Shown here: piece by piece, positions 1-9,139 of the stretch
How the letters are laid out: each line of letters begins with the position of its first letter
How positions within the stretch are numbered: position 1 is the first letter of the stretch
Assembly: GCA_030148335.1 (NCBI GenBank)
Contig: JASBTQ010000007.1
Coordinates: 96,215 to 160,214, forward strand
DNA: 64,000 bases
Origin: Allomuricauda sp.
GTDB lineage: Bacteria > Bacteroidota > Bacteroidia > Flavobacteriales > Flavobacteriaceae
Direction of reading: 5' to 3'
Position numbers and translations under genes: made by a program
The notes under the pieces: generated by a model
The model's database searches: none
Told to the model about the DNA's origin: nothing
The model's input: only the letters and a program-made list of their open reading frames with translations

Positions 1-2400
1 CGTACCACCCCTATCGTCCGTGACCATTTTTCCTTTTGTGTCGATACTTTGGATACCATTTTTGGGATATAGGGCAACCTTTAGTTTTTCCAGCTCCCCC
101 CGTTTCAACTTTTGGAGGGATTCCCATGGTAGTTCCTCATTCACATATTCGGGTAGTAGAACCCGGTTGTAGAATGGATGTTCTTCCTTTGAAAACACAT
201 GGAACTCATCCGTTCTGTTCTTCTCACGGTAGGTCTGCACAAAGCGATAAGCAGCGGCCCCCGCTCCCACTATGACTATTTTTTGTCTTGGCTTTTTATA
301 TTTTTCGACCTGAACGGCACAAAACTTAAAGTCGGGCTCCTTGGAAATGGGATCCACAATGTCGTTTGTCAGATTGTTGGCCCGGCCAAAATCACTGTTC
401 AGGATCTTTCCCCAGTGCATGGGCAGGAAAACCACCCTTTCACGGATATCATAATTGATCTTCACCTTGACCCGCACATCTCCTCTTCTACTTTTCACGA
501 CGGCGATGTCCCCTTCCTTCAGGTTGCGCAAATAGGCATCCACTTTGTTCATTTCCAAGTAGGGTGCCGGGATATGGGTCAAAAGGCGTTTTACCTTTCC
601 CGTTTTGGTACGGGTATGCCATTGGTCTCGAACCCTACCCGTGTTCAGGATCAAAGGAAAATCCGGGGACGTTTCCTCAGATTTGTTGTACAGGTTACGC
701 GGGGCATTGAAATGGGCCTTGCCATTTGATGTAAAATAGTTGTGGTCCTGAAAAAGGCGTGGTGTACCCATATGCTCTGGGGAAGGTACTGGCCATTGGA
801 AGCTTCCTTCCCGTTGCAAGCGTTGGTGGGACAGGCCCGAAATATCGATATTCGTCCCCTTGGTCATCAGGCAATATTCATCGTACACCTCGGCTGCGTT
901 TCCATAGTCAAATCCCCTGTAACCCATTTCCTGGGCAAACCTCCACAAAATCTCCACATCTGGCAATGCTTCTCCTGGAGGGTCAATTGCCTTGGGCAAA
1001 TAACTGATCCTTCGTTCGGAATTGGTCATGGTGCCTTCCTTTTCCAACCATCCGGCTGCAGGCAACAGCAAATCGGCATATTTTGTGGTTTCAGAACTGT
1101 GTGAAATATCCTGGACAATCACAAAATTCGCCTTTTCCAATGCGCGTTCTATCTTTTTGGAGTTGGGCATACTCACTATGGGGTTGGTGCAGATGATCCA
1201 TATCGCTTTCATTTTACCAGATTCCAGAGCCTCGAACATTTCGGTCGCGGTTCGGCCGGGCTCGCCCTTGATTTCTTTCCCTCCCCAAAATTCCTGTACT
1301 TCTTGTCGATGTTTTTTATTTCCCAGATCGCGATGAGCCGCCAACAAACTGGCCATCCCCCCCACTTCCCTTCCGCCCATGGCATTGGGCTGGCCTGTCA
1401 ACGAAAATGGGCCCGAACCTGGTTTCCCAATATGTCCGGTCAAAAGCGAGAGGTTCATCAGCGAGACATTTTTGTCCACCCCGATGACACTTTGGTTCAG
1501 TCCCATCGTCCACATGCTGATAAACCCTTTGGCATCGGCTATCATTTTGGCGGCCTTACGGATCTCTTCACTGGTGATGCCACATTTTTCTGCAGCTTTA
1601 CGGATGGTCAATTCAAATGCCACCTGTTTGCAGGCTTCAAAATTGGAGGTATGTTTTTCTATGAAAGACTTATCTATTCTCTTCTTTTCGATGAGCCAGC
1701 GCGCCATGGCATTGAACAAGATGACATCGGTCCCAGGCAATATGCGCAGATGCAGGTCGGCCAAGGCAGAGGTTTGGGTCCTTCGGGGGTCCACCACCAT
1801 GATCTTGACCTTTGGGTTTTGTTCTTTGTGCTTTTCGATACGACGGAACAAAATGGGATGACACCAAGCCGGGTTGGCTCCAGCGATCAAAAAGCAGTCC
1901 GCCAGTTCAATATCCGCATAGGCAATGGGCACGGCATCGTTGCCCACCGTTTTTTTATATCCCACCACTGCCGAGCTCATGCACAGTCGGGAGTTGGTAT
2001 CTATATTGTTTGTCCCCAAAAAACCTTTGGTCAACTTATTGGCCAGATAGTATTCCTCGGTAAGGCACTGTCCCGAAACATAAAGGCCCACACTATCGGG
2101 GCCATGCCGGTCCATAATACTCCTGAAAACGGCAGCTGCCCGTTTTAGGGCCACCTCCCATGTGACCCGTTGCATGGCGTGGTTGCGGCTCCATCGCATC
2201 TCCGGGTACAAGATCCTATCGGTGGTATCTTGTGCCACATAGTTGAGGGTCTTTCCTTTGGAACATAGCATACCCTTATTGACAGGATAGTCCACATTTC
2301 CCTCAACCGATAACACTCCTTTGGAATCCTTGGTCACCGTGATACCGCAACCTACTCCACAATAGGAACAAATGGTATTATAAGCATTCCTTTTTTGCAT
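1..2400 (-). CDS. nasA: assimilatory nitrate reductase fused to FAD reductase domain (3' end outside window)
   Basis: Reduces nitrate to nitrite in the cytoplasm with Mo-bis-MGD and a [4Fe-4S] cluster. Reading the complement from ATG 2400 gives 800 open codons running off the left edge. Residues 11, 14, 18 and 46 are the N-terminal Fe-S cysteines (CSYCGVGC, then MLCSKG). Cys140, in NSRLCMSSAV, is at the molybdenum-ligand position of the Nas/Nap group. The molybdopterin dinucleotide domain ends near residue 700. A new domain then begins with a dinucleotide-binding motif (KIVIVGAGAAA, about residues 707-717) that resembles the N-terminal FAD half of NirB, so reductase and electron-entry module are one chain. 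The start lies about 35 nt below a -7-like box and palindrome. Function confidence is high; the full length cannot be seen. Confidence 0.93.
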   Translation of the reverse strand, partial: MQKRNAYNTICSYCGVGCGITVTKDSKGVLSVEGNVDYPVNKGMLCSKGKTLNYVAQDTTDRILYPEMRWSRNHAMQRVTWEVALKRAAAVFRSIMDRHGPDSVGLYVSGQCLTEEYYLANKLTKGFLGTNNIDTNSRLCMSSAVVGYKKTVGNDAVPIAYADIELADCFLIAGANPAWCHPILFRRIEKHKEQNPKVKIMVVDPRRTQTSALADLHLRILPGTDVILFNAMARWLIEKKRIDKSFIEKHTSNFEACKQVAFELTIRKAAEKCGITSEEIRKAAKMIADAKGFISMWTMGLNQSVIGVDKNVSLMNLSLLTGHIGKPGSGPFSLTGQPNAMGGREVGGMASLLAAHRDLGNKKHRQEVQEFWGGKEIKGEPGRTATEMFEALESGKMKAIWIICTNPIVSMPNSKKIERALEKANFVIVQDISHSSETTKYADLLLPAAGWLEKEGTMTNSERRISYLPKAIDPPGEALPDVEILWRFAQEMGYRGFDYGNAAEVYDEYCLMTKGTNIDISGLSHQRLQREGSFQWPVPSPEHMGTPRLFQDHNYFTSNGKAHFNAPRNLYNKSEETSPDFPLILNTGRVRDQWHTRTKTGKVKRLLTHIPAPYLEMNKVDAYLRNLKEGDIAVVKSRRGDVRVKVKINYDIRERVVFLPMHWGKILNSDFGRANNLTNDIVDPISKEPDFKFCAVQVEKYKKPRQKIVIVGAGAAAYRFVQTYREKNRTDEFHVFSKEEHPFYNRVLLPEYVNEELPWESLQKLKRGELEKLKVALYPKNGIQSIDTKGKMVTDDRGGT

Positions 2401-2435
2401 TGAAAATAACATCGTGTTTTCAATGGATGAAGTTA

Positions 2436-2457
2436 AAAATTTACGTATTAATACGTA
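2436..2457 (-). promoter_or_regulatory. nasA promoter with 7-2-7 palindrome (NarL-like operator)
   Basis: Positions 2442-2457 are a perfect 16-bp palindrome, TACGTATTAATACGTA, i.e. two inverted TACGTAT heptamers with a 2-bp spacer. On the minus strand its last TA is the start of TAAATTTT (2443-2436), a 7/8 match to the Bacteroidota -7 box TAnnTTTG. The narK and nirB promoters carry the same element in the same register. NarL/NarP of enterobacteria bind TACYYMT heptamers in a 7-2-7 layout; assignment to the neighbouring NarL-like regulator is inference. Confidence 0.65.
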
Positions 2458-2533
2458 GTATTGAAATGGTAAAAGTGTTGTGTAAAATCGAAGGATTGGC
2501 AATTATTGCCCACAAAAGTTGCCAATAGTGAAC

Positions 2534-3220
2534 TTAGATCAAATTGTACTTGTTTGCTTTCTTGGAAAGGTCGATGAGATTCTTCACTTCCATCTTCTTC
2601 ATTAGATTGAAGCGATGGGTCTCAATGGTGCGCTTGCTGTTCTGCAATTTTTCGGAGATTTCCTTGTTGGTGAATCCGGACAATATCAGTTCCAATACTT
2701 TAAGTTCCTTGTTGGTCAGATCAAATGGATTGTTCTGCCGCTCTTTGGACGCATTTTTGTCTCCTAAGTTTTTCCCAGAACTGAACAAATTGTTCACCAA
2801 TACATTGGAAATATCCCCACTGAAATACTTACCGCCTTCATGCACTACATGAATGGCCTTTACAAATTCGGTTTTTCCCGTGTCCTTCAACAAATAACCA
2901 CTTGCCCCGGCCTGTACCGATTTTAGAATGTATTCCTCCGAGTCGTGCATGGATAGTATGATACACTTAGTCTTTGTCCCAGCTTGGTTCAAACGTTCAA
3001 CGGTCTCTATACCGCCCATTTCGGGCATGCGGATATCGATGATCAAAATATCGGGAGACTTTTCATCTACCATTTTTAGAGCTTCCAGGCCATTGGAAAC
3101 CTCACCGATCACGTCCAAATCCGGTTCTTCTTCCAACAAGGCCCGTATGCCATCCCTGACCAAGGAATGGTCATCGGCCAAGACAATGGAGATGGTTTTG
3201 TTCAGTACCGAATCGTGCAT
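2534..3220 (-). CDS. NarL/FixJ-family response regulator
   Basis: DNA-binding response regulator of 228 residues. The receiver domain covers about residues 9-125, with acidic residues D16/D17, phospho-acceptor D62 (IIDIRMP) and the switch Lys near LLKDTGK. A GerE/LuxR helix-turn-helix follows at about residues 163-210 (DLTNKELKVLELILSG to RTIETHRFNLMKKM). It sits between nasA and the porin gene, all on the minus strand but with gaps over 100 bp, so it may have its own promoter. The likely partner is the NarX-like kinase at 10153-12006, 7 kb away across the nir genes. Together they would make nitrate/nitrite-responsive control of this locus (inference). No TACGTA element was seen before this gene. 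Confidence 0.9.
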   Translation of the reverse strand: MHDSVLNKTISIVLADDHSLVRDGIRALLEEEPDLDVIGEVSNGLEALKMVDEKSPDILIIDIRMPEMGGIETVERLNQAGTKTKCIILSMHDSEEYILKSVQAGASGYLLKDTGKTEFVKAIHVVHEGGKYFSGDISNVLVNNLFSSGKNLGDKNASKERQNNPFDLTNKELKVLELILSGFTNKEISEKLQNSKRTIETHRFNLMKKMEVKNLIDLSKKANKYNLI

Positions 3221-3323
3221 GGCACAAAAATAGTCGAATTATTGAAATAGCTTGAAATGAAATAAGGGCCACTCCATGTAAAATGAAACGACCCCTCAAA
3301 GCAAATTCAAAACTTAAATTCAG

Positions 3324-4616
3324 TTAATCCGCCTTTGCCGTGGTAAAAAGTTTGGGTTTGATGGTCAACATAACCCATGCCCAATTTTGTGTACTTGCAG
3401 CATCAGCTTCGGTTATGCCCTTAAGTTCATACATCCCATCCGCAGGAAACATGTGCGAATATCCTATTTTAAGTGCATACCCATTAAAACTTTGGGAATA
3501 GACCAAATCGACCTCTGTACCCAATGCATTTTCTCCGGTTGGAAGATCTTGTTGTCCCTTAAAGTTCCAAATTTTACCCAGCAGACTTGTTTTTTCACCC
3601 AGTTTGACATTGACACTGGCATGTATATCGAACAGACCGACGGTATTGGCGTGGGTGCCCACGTAAAAATAATCCATAAGCCCATTGAATTTGTGGTTGG
3701 TCCCATACAGTGGGAAGAAAGCACCGGTTTCGTCGACGGTCTGCCCATCATTGCCACTGATTACCTCCACACCTAAACCAAGATCAAGGGCGCTGGAAGC
3801 CTTATAATTTGCATCCAGTCCCAGCAAATAAGCATCTTTTACCTTCAGGCCGCCCTGACGCTCCCCGGTTTGAAGAAACGCATTGGCCGTAAAACCTAGA
3901 TTGCCTATTTTGTAAACCAAATGGGTGCCAAAAGTTTGTAAACTGCTCAAGCCATCAGCATTTTCTGCTTCATCAAAATTTTGAAAGCCATTGTTCAAGG
4001 CCACCAAACTTGCCGTTAGGTTTTCCCATTTCTGCTTTATATAGAGCATCTGCATGGTTTTGTAACTGAAAAATCCAACAGTATTATAGGTATTGCCCTC
4101 CGATTGGAAGCCGTTGGGATTGTCAAAATCCTGATTGAAGGCAAATGCCAAGTCCATCATGAACTTCCCTTTGAAGTACCGCAAGAGGGCCGCATCGTGG
4201 TTTCGGGCCTGCTGGGCCCAGTCCACCTCGCCCAAGATCCGTTGGTCGTCATACGAAAGCACCTGTCTTCCCAGTTTTGCGGACCATCCAGAACCCAAAT
4301 GGAGTTGGGCCCATGCCTCAAAGACGGCAAATGAATTATTTTCATCATCGGGCAACAACTGCCTGTTCTCCCCCCAAACCATCACATCCTGAAGACCGAG
4401 ATAAAATTGGTAGGCGTCGGTTTGATAATCAATGTTCAAACGGGCCCTTGTGGATGTCGCCAACCCAGGTTCAGCTTTATCCGGTATAAGATTTCCGAAA
4501 CCGTTTCTGTATTCCGTACGTGGTCTAAATTGACCATCGATCGTGAGTTGGGCTAAGGAGACTTGGCTCACCAATAAGCAAAGTAATGCCAGCCTATTCT
4601 TTTTGATAGCATTCAT
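3324..4616 (-). CDS. outer-membrane porin, alginate_export-like family
   Basis: A 430-residue protein with a signal peptide (MNAIKKNRLALLCLLVSQVSLAQ, cleaved near residue 22). Alternating aromatic/polar strands then run to the C-terminus, as in a beta-barrel: RPRTEYRNGF, RARLNIDYQTD and GWSAKLGRQVLSYDDQRILG are typical of the alginate_export family of outer-membrane channels. It lies 29 bp after narK on the same strand and is probably co-transcribed with it. The simplest reading is an outer-membrane pore letting nitrate or nitrite reach NarK; the substrate is inference, since family members carry other anions or alginate. The last residues are KLFTTAKAD rather than a classic terminal Phe strand. 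Confidence 0.8.
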   Translation of the reverse strand: MNAIKKNRLALLCLLVSQVSLAQLTIDGQFRPRTEYRNGFGNLIPDKAEPGLATSTRARLNIDYQTDAYQFYLGLQDVMVWGENRQLLPDDENNSFAVFEAWAQLHLGSGWSAKLGRQVLSYDDQRILGEVDWAQQARNHDAALLRYFKGKFMMDLAFAFNQDFDNPNGFQSEGNTYNTVGFFSYKTMQMLYIKQKWENLTASLVALNNGFQNFDEAENADGLSSLQTFGTHLVYKIGNLGFTANAFLQTGERQGGLKVKDAYLLGLDANYKASSALDLGLGVEVISGNDGQTVDETGAFFPLYGTNHKFNGLMDYFYVGTHANTVGLFDIHASVNVKLGEKTSLLGKIWNFKGQQDLPTGENALGTEVDLVYSQSFNGYALKIGYSHMFPADGMYELKGITEADAASTQNWAWVMLTIKPKLFTTAKAD

Positions 4617-4645
4617 AATTGGTTATTTATAATGTTTTACCGATA

Positions 4646-6049
4646 TCAATCGGCTTTCACAGTAGAAAGTTTGAGTTCGCCGCCCATTTCCTGGAGCACC
4701 TCTTTTTCATCCTCAGTAGAGAACTTGATGGCCAATGATGACACTGCGGCCAGAACCACAAAGACGCCAATGATAAAGTAGCCGCTGGAGACAGCATCTG
4801 AAGCCGCCAAGGCCTGAGCCGTTTTCATGGCTTCTTCACCTAATGATGCATTGGCTTTGAGCGCTGCGCTTTCGGCCACTGCCGATTTAGACTTTAGAAA
4901 AAGTGCGGCCAAAAAGGCGCCCACATTGCCTCCCGCCCCTACGATTCCGGAAATGGAGCCAATGGCTTTCTTGTTGATAAATGGAACCACGGAAAATGTT
5001 GCTCCTTCGGCCATCTGCACAGTGAGGCTAAAGGCGACCAAAAACAGGATGCCAATAGTAAGGCTGGTAGTCATGGAAAATACGGAAAGCATAATTCCTT
5101 CAGCCATAAGTATTGCCGTTAGGAACAAAACCCTTCCCCGTAGTCCTTTCAACTTTCCGAAACGATCACCAAAGAAACCTCCAAGGGTACGGGCAAAAAT
5201 GTTCATCAAGGCAAAGGACAATACAATGTTTCCTGCGGTGGTTCGCTCCAATCCAAAGGTGTTTTGCAAGTAATCGTCCATGGTACCGTAAACAGTAAGT
5301 TCCATTCCAAAACAGGCAGCATAGACCAAGAACAAAATCCACACCCTGTAATCTTTCAAAGCGTTTGCAAAGGATACTTTATCTTTTGCCAATAGGGGCA
5401 TCCTTCCTGTTTTACGCAATTCCGAAAAATTGCCTTCCGGGGTGTCCTTTGTGAAAAAGTAATATACCAATCCCATGGAAAAACAAATAATTCCCGCGAT
5501 GACCATGGAATAACGCCACGCGATTTCATCGGCCACCCCAAAACTTACCACTGCAGCGGCAATGAGGGGCATACCCAATCTATTGGCTCCACCACCCAAA
5601 TTGCCCCAACCTGCCGAGGTAGCATTTGCAGTGCCCACAATATTAGGGGCAAACATAATGGAAGTATGAAATTGTGTGATCACAAAGGAGGCCCCAATAA
5701 AACCAATAAACAATCTACAAATGAGAAATTGCAAGGGAGTCTGCACAAAACCAATCAAAATAACCGGAATGGCACCAATGATCAACAACCAAGTATAGCA
5801 CAAACGAGGGCCATACTTGTCACACAGCTTCCCAATGAGCAATCGTGCAAAAACGGTTCCCGTTACGGCCAGTATTATGGAGTTCCATTTTTGCGCCGGG
5901 GTCAATCCCAGGTCTTTTTCCACATCGGGCATAAACGGTACGATTCCGAACCATGCAAAAAAGCATATGAAAAATGCTATGGAAGTGATCCAGAATGTTC
6001 TGATCGGAATGCTTTTTAGATTTAAGAGGTGTAAAGTCGTGGCTTTCAT
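4646..6049 (-). CDS. narK: NarK-type nitrate/nitrite MFS transporter
   Basis: Inner-membrane major facilitator of 467 residues with about 12 hydrophobic segments. The first follows a short polar N-terminus (ITSIAFFICFFAWFGIVPFMP). Nitrate-porter signatures are visible: the FVITQFHTSIMFAPNIVGTANATSAGWGN region matches the NNP signature in TM5, and a second glycine-rich stretch, GSISGIVGAGGNVGAF, matches the TM11 copy. It imports nitrate and/or exports nitrite. The ATG at 6049 lies 28 nt below the TAGTTTTG box of a promoter shared in design with nirB, which is read divergently. The porin gene follows after 29 bp. Confidence 0.93.
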   Translation of the reverse strand: MKATTLHLLNLKSIPIRTFWITSIAFFICFFAWFGIVPFMPDVEKDLGLTPAQKWNSIILAVTGTVFARLLIGKLCDKYGPRLCYTWLLIIGAIPVILIGFVQTPLQFLICRLFIGFIGASFVITQFHTSIMFAPNIVGTANATSAGWGNLGGGANRLGMPLIAAAVVSFGVADEIAWRYSMVIAGIICFSMGLVYYFFTKDTPEGNFSELRKTGRMPLLAKDKVSFANALKDYRVWILFLVYAACFGMELTVYGTMDDYLQNTFGLERTTAGNIVLSFALMNIFARTLGGFFGDRFGKLKGLRGRVLFLTAILMAEGIMLSVFSMTTSLTIGILFLVAFSLTVQMAEGATFSVVPFINKKAIGSISGIVGAGGNVGAFLAALFLKSKSAVAESAALKANASLGEEAMKTAQALAASDAVSSGYFIIGVFVVLAAVSSLAIKFSTEDEKEVLQEMGGELKLSTVKAD

Positions 6050-6077
6050 AATACGTATGATTTTGAGTTGTTCAAAT

Positions 6078-6099
6078 CAAAACTAAGTATTTATACGTA
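6078..6099 (-). promoter_or_regulatory. narK promoter with 7-2-7 palindrome
   Basis: On the minus strand TACGTATAAATACTTA (6099-6084) matches the nasA palindrome at 14 of 16 positions. It runs directly into TAGTTTTG (6085-6078), an exact TAnnTTTG -7 box. Fifteen bases, ATACTTAGTTTTGAT, are identical to the nirB promoter. A TTTG lies upstream, but with only 16 bp spacing instead of the usual 19-21. Confidence 0.65.
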
Positions 6100-6566
6100 T
6101 TCAAATACACTATGGAGTAATTTTTATGAGACTTACGAAATGATAGGGTTCAAATTGAATTATCCTAAAAATCTCCCCTTGCATTTTGATATTATGCAAA
6201 CACAAACTCTTAATCATCTAAAAATAAATTAGATAGAATAATAATATTCATACTGCTTTTACACACCCCAACAAAAATAATTCCGTTCAATTATCGAAAT
6301 AAAAACTATTGTTTCAAATTCAACCTACGTATTTTCATCATGTAGGTTAAAAGTTCTATGAAAAACTAGCATTTTCCAAAAAATTCCACCATTCAGCGCT
6401 TATATTCCTTATAAGCTCAACAAATACTGCAAATTAAGGGATATTCAATCTCCCATACTGATTTTCAAAAACTACCTCATATTGCCTCATTAGTATTTTT
6501 ACCCCTTTATTTTTATGAAACCTATAATTCAATTACGTATTTTTTTAGAATAAAATACGATTATTA

Positions 6567-6588
6567 TACGTAATTATACTTAGTTTTG
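6567..6588 (+). promoter_or_regulatory. nirB promoter with 7-2-7 palindrome
   Basis: TACGTAATTATACTTA (6567-6582) matches the nasA palindrome at 13 of 16 positions. Its last TA begins TAGTTTTG (6581-6588), an exact TAnnTTTG -7 box. No TTTG/TTG -33 element is seen 19-21 bp upstream, which suggests dependence on a bound regulator (inference). The nirB ATG at 6610 is 21 nt downstream, so the leader is short. Confidence 0.65.
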
Positions 6589-6609
6589 ATAATATCAAAT
6601 AGATTGGAT

Positions 6610-9129
6610 ATGGAAACCGTAATCGTTGTGGGAAATGGGATGGTAGGGCATAAGTTTTGTGAAGACTTCAGGGCCCATCCTGCCAGTTCTGCGTATAGAC
6701 TTTTGGTTTTCGGTGAAGAGCCCCGCCCTGCATACGATAGGGTTCATCTCAGCGCATATTTTGAAGACCAGGATGCCAAAGCCCTGGAACTGGCACCGGC
6801 CTCGTGGTACAATGAGAATGCCATTGAACTCATCACAGGGGAACGGGTCACCGATATCAAAAGTGACAAAAAAGAGGTGCATACGGCATCTGGGGCCACC
6901 TATACCTATGACCATTTGGTACTGGCCACTGGTTCCGTACCATTTGTGCCCCCCATCCCCGGGGTTGAAAAAGAAGGCATATTTGTATATAGGACCATAG
7001 AGGACCTGGAGGCTATGATGGCCTATGCCGCAAGGATAAAGACCATAAAACCCAATGGGAGAGCGGCCATTTTGGGCGGCGGCCTTTTGGGGCTCGAAGC
7101 GGGCAAGGCTGTCCTGGACATGGGACTGGAACCCCATGTAGTGGAGTTTGCACCGAAATTGATGCCCAGACAATTGGATACCAGAAGCAGCAACGTCCTC
7201 AAATTAAAATTGGAGTCCATGGGAATCCGTATCCATCTGGGCAAAGCCACCAACCAAATATTGGGCAATGGCATCATCGAGGCCCTGGAATTTGGGGAGG
7301 ACGATTGTCTTAACGTGGATATGCTCATCATTTCCGCAGGGATACGCCCAAGGGACGAACTGGGAAGAACCTGTGGGCTTGAAACAGGCACAAGGGGGGG
7401 TATCGTGGTCAATAATCGCATGCAAACCTCCTCCAAGGACATCTACGCCATAGGCGAAGTGGCACTCTATAACCAACTGATCTATGGCCTTGTGGCGCCG
7501 GGCTATGAAATGGCCAATGTAGCCGTGAACCAAATCCTGGGAAATAAAGAGGTCGTCATGCCCAATGACATCGATATGTCCACTAAATTGAAACTGATCG
7601 GGGTGGATGTGGCCAGTTTCGGCACTCCATACATGCCAGCCGATAAAGGGCTGTCCGTCATTTTCGAGAACAAGACCAAATTCCTATACAAGCGCATCAA
7701 CGTAAGCCATGATGGCAAAACCCTTTTGGGCGGGATATTGGTCGGTGATGCCGAGGATTACAATATTTTGCACCAAATGTACCTGAACGGCATTGCCCTT
7801 CCTGAAAACGCCGAAGAATTGATCGTTGGCACACGTGGTGAGGGCGGTTCTGCCTTTGGGAGTGCCATGGACCTGCCGGATGCTGCACAGATCTGTTCGT
7901 GCGAACGTGTTTCCAAAGGAAAAATATGCGGGTCACTTATGGAAGGGCAGTGTGGTTCCCTCAAAGATGTGATAGGGCTCACAAAAGCCACTTCGGGTTG
8001 TGGTGGATGCAAACCCATGGTAGTGGAACTGGTGAATGAGACCCTAAAATCCATGGGAAAGGAAGTAAAGGATGTCATTTGCGAGCATTTTGAATATACC
8101 CGGCAAGAACTATACGGTGTCATCAAGGTCAAAAAGATTAAAACCTATGATGAAGCACTGGACAGCTGTGGAAAAGGGGATGGTTGTGAAGTGTGCAAAC
8201 CCGTGGTCGCTTCCATTTTTGCCTCCATTTACAACGATACGGCCAATAAGGAAGATGTGATCCAGGATTCCAACGATCGTTTTTTGGCAAACATCCAACG
8301 AAATGGCACATACTCTGTGGTGCCAAGGGTTCCCGCGGGCGAGATTACCCCTGAAAAATTGATCGTTTTGGGAAATGTGGCCAAGAAATATGGGCTGTAC
8401 ACCAAAATCACGGGAGGACAACGCATAGACCTTTTCGGGGCCCAACTCAACGATCTGCCTGCCATCTGGAAGGAATTGATCGATGCCGGTTTTGAAAGCG
8501 GGCACGCCTACGGCAAAGCCCTTCGGACCGTAAAGAGTTGTGTGGGATCCACCTGGTGCCGTTTTGGAATGGATGAGAGTGTGAGCTTTGCCATCGAACT
8601 CGAGGAACGCTACAAAGGACTGCGCTCACCGCACAAGTTGAAAGGTGGCGTGTCCGGCTGCATCAGGGAGTGCGCAGAAGCCCGCGGAAAGGATTTTGGT
8701 GTCATTGCCGTGGAAGGTGGCTGGAACCTTTATGTGTGCGGTAACGGCGGTGCAACTCCCAAGCATGCCCAATTACTGGCCGAACAGATCGACAATGAAA
8801 CCGTCATTAAATACCTCGACCGATTTTTAATGTACTACATCCGAACCGCTGCCCCATTGATGCGTACCGCGACCTGGTTGGAAAAACTGGAAGGCGGCAT
8901 GGCGCAACTCCGTAAAATAGTGGTGGAGGACAGCTTGGGCCTGGCCGAACAACTGGAATCCGAAATGCAGGACCTGGTAGATCGATATGAGTGCGAATGG
9001 AAACAGGCCGTGGAGAACGAAGAAATCAAAAAACGCTTCAAACATTTCGTGAACACGGACGACAGGGACGATAATCTCGTCTTTGTGCCGATGCGGGAAC
9101 AAAAAATGCCCGAAGCCTGGAACAATTAA
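6610..9129 (+). CDS. nirB: assimilatory nitrite reductase [NAD(P)H], large subunit
   Basis: Reduces nitrite to ammonium with six electrons from NAD(P)H in the cytoplasm. Domains in order: FAD/NAD-binding (VVGNGMVG near residue 5; second GGGLLGLEAG), a BFD-type [2Fe-2S] domain with Cys429, Cys431, Cys464 and Cys467, a second BFD-like segment with Cys520/526/529 but no N-terminal CxC, then ferredoxin-like and siroheme domains. Cys644-x5-Cys650 and Cys684-x3-Cys688 are the [4Fe-4S]/siroheme ligands. I chose ATG 6610 (METVIVVG) over the in-frame TTG at 6586, because the TTG overlaps the -7 box and NirB proteins start at this point. The length of 840 residues is normal. nirD follows after 10 bp. 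Confidence 0.96.
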   Translation: METVIVVGNGMVGHKFCEDFRAHPASSAYRLLVFGEEPRPAYDRVHLSAYFEDQDAKALELAPASWYNENAIELITGERVTDIKSDKKEVHTASGATYTYDHLVLATGSVPFVPPIPGVEKEGIFVYRTIEDLEAMMAYAARIKTIKPNGRAAILGGGLLGLEAGKAVLDMGLEPHVVEFAPKLMPRQLDTRSSNVLKLKLESMGIRIHLGKATNQILGNGIIEALEFGEDDCLNVDMLIISAGIRPRDELGRTCGLETGTRGGIVVNNRMQTSSKDIYAIGEVALYNQLIYGLVAPGYEMANVAVNQILGNKEVVMPNDIDMSTKLKLIGVDVASFGTPYMPADKGLSVIFENKTKFLYKRINVSHDGKTLLGGILVGDAEDYNILHQMYLNGIALPENAEELIVGTRGEGGSAFGSAMDLPDAAQICSCERVSKGKICGSLMEGQCGSLKDVIGLTKATSGCGGCKPMVVELVNETLKSMGKEVKDVICEHFEYTRQELYGVIKVKKIKTYDEALDSCGKGDGCEVCKPVVASIFASIYNDTANKEDVIQDSNDRFLANIQRNGTYSVVPRVPAGEITPEKLIVLGNVAKKYGLYTKITGGQRIDLFGAQLNDLPAIWKELIDAGFESGHAYGKALRTVKSCVGSTWCRFGMDESVSFAIELEERYKGLRSPHKLKGGVSGCIRECAEARGKDFGVIAVEGGWNLYVCGNGGATPKHAQLLAEQIDNETVIKYLDRFLMYYIRTAAPLMRTATWLEKLEGGMAQLRKIVVEDSLGLAEQLESEMQDLVDRYECEWKQAVENEEIKKRFKHFVNTDDRDDNLVFVPMREQKMPEAWNN

Positions 9130-9139
9130 AAAACAAACC

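Larger units (their letters stand above)
6050..6609. other. divergent narK-nirB intergenic region, AT-rich, with several TACGTA sites
   Basis: About 560 bp of strongly AT-rich DNA between two divergent genes, with no credible ORF. Besides the two promoter palindromes annotated separately it holds ATACGTAT in the narK leader (6051-6058), a TACGTAT half-site at 6534-6540, and a near-miss pair TACG...TACGTA at 6556-6572. Half-sites therefore cluster at both ends and the middle (about 6110-6530) has none. This fits a regulated bidirectional control region with multiple operator sites. Confidence 0.6.

Noticed and set aside
36..2148. Several long reading frames on the plus strand over the first 2.1 kb
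   Set aside because: They oppose an uninterrupted 800-codon minus-strand frame with clear nitrate reductase motifs; the plus-strand translations resemble nothing.
9083..9139. Longer NirD start at 9083
   Set aside because: It lies inside nirB and adds 19 residues unlike any NirD; ATG 9140 fits the family.
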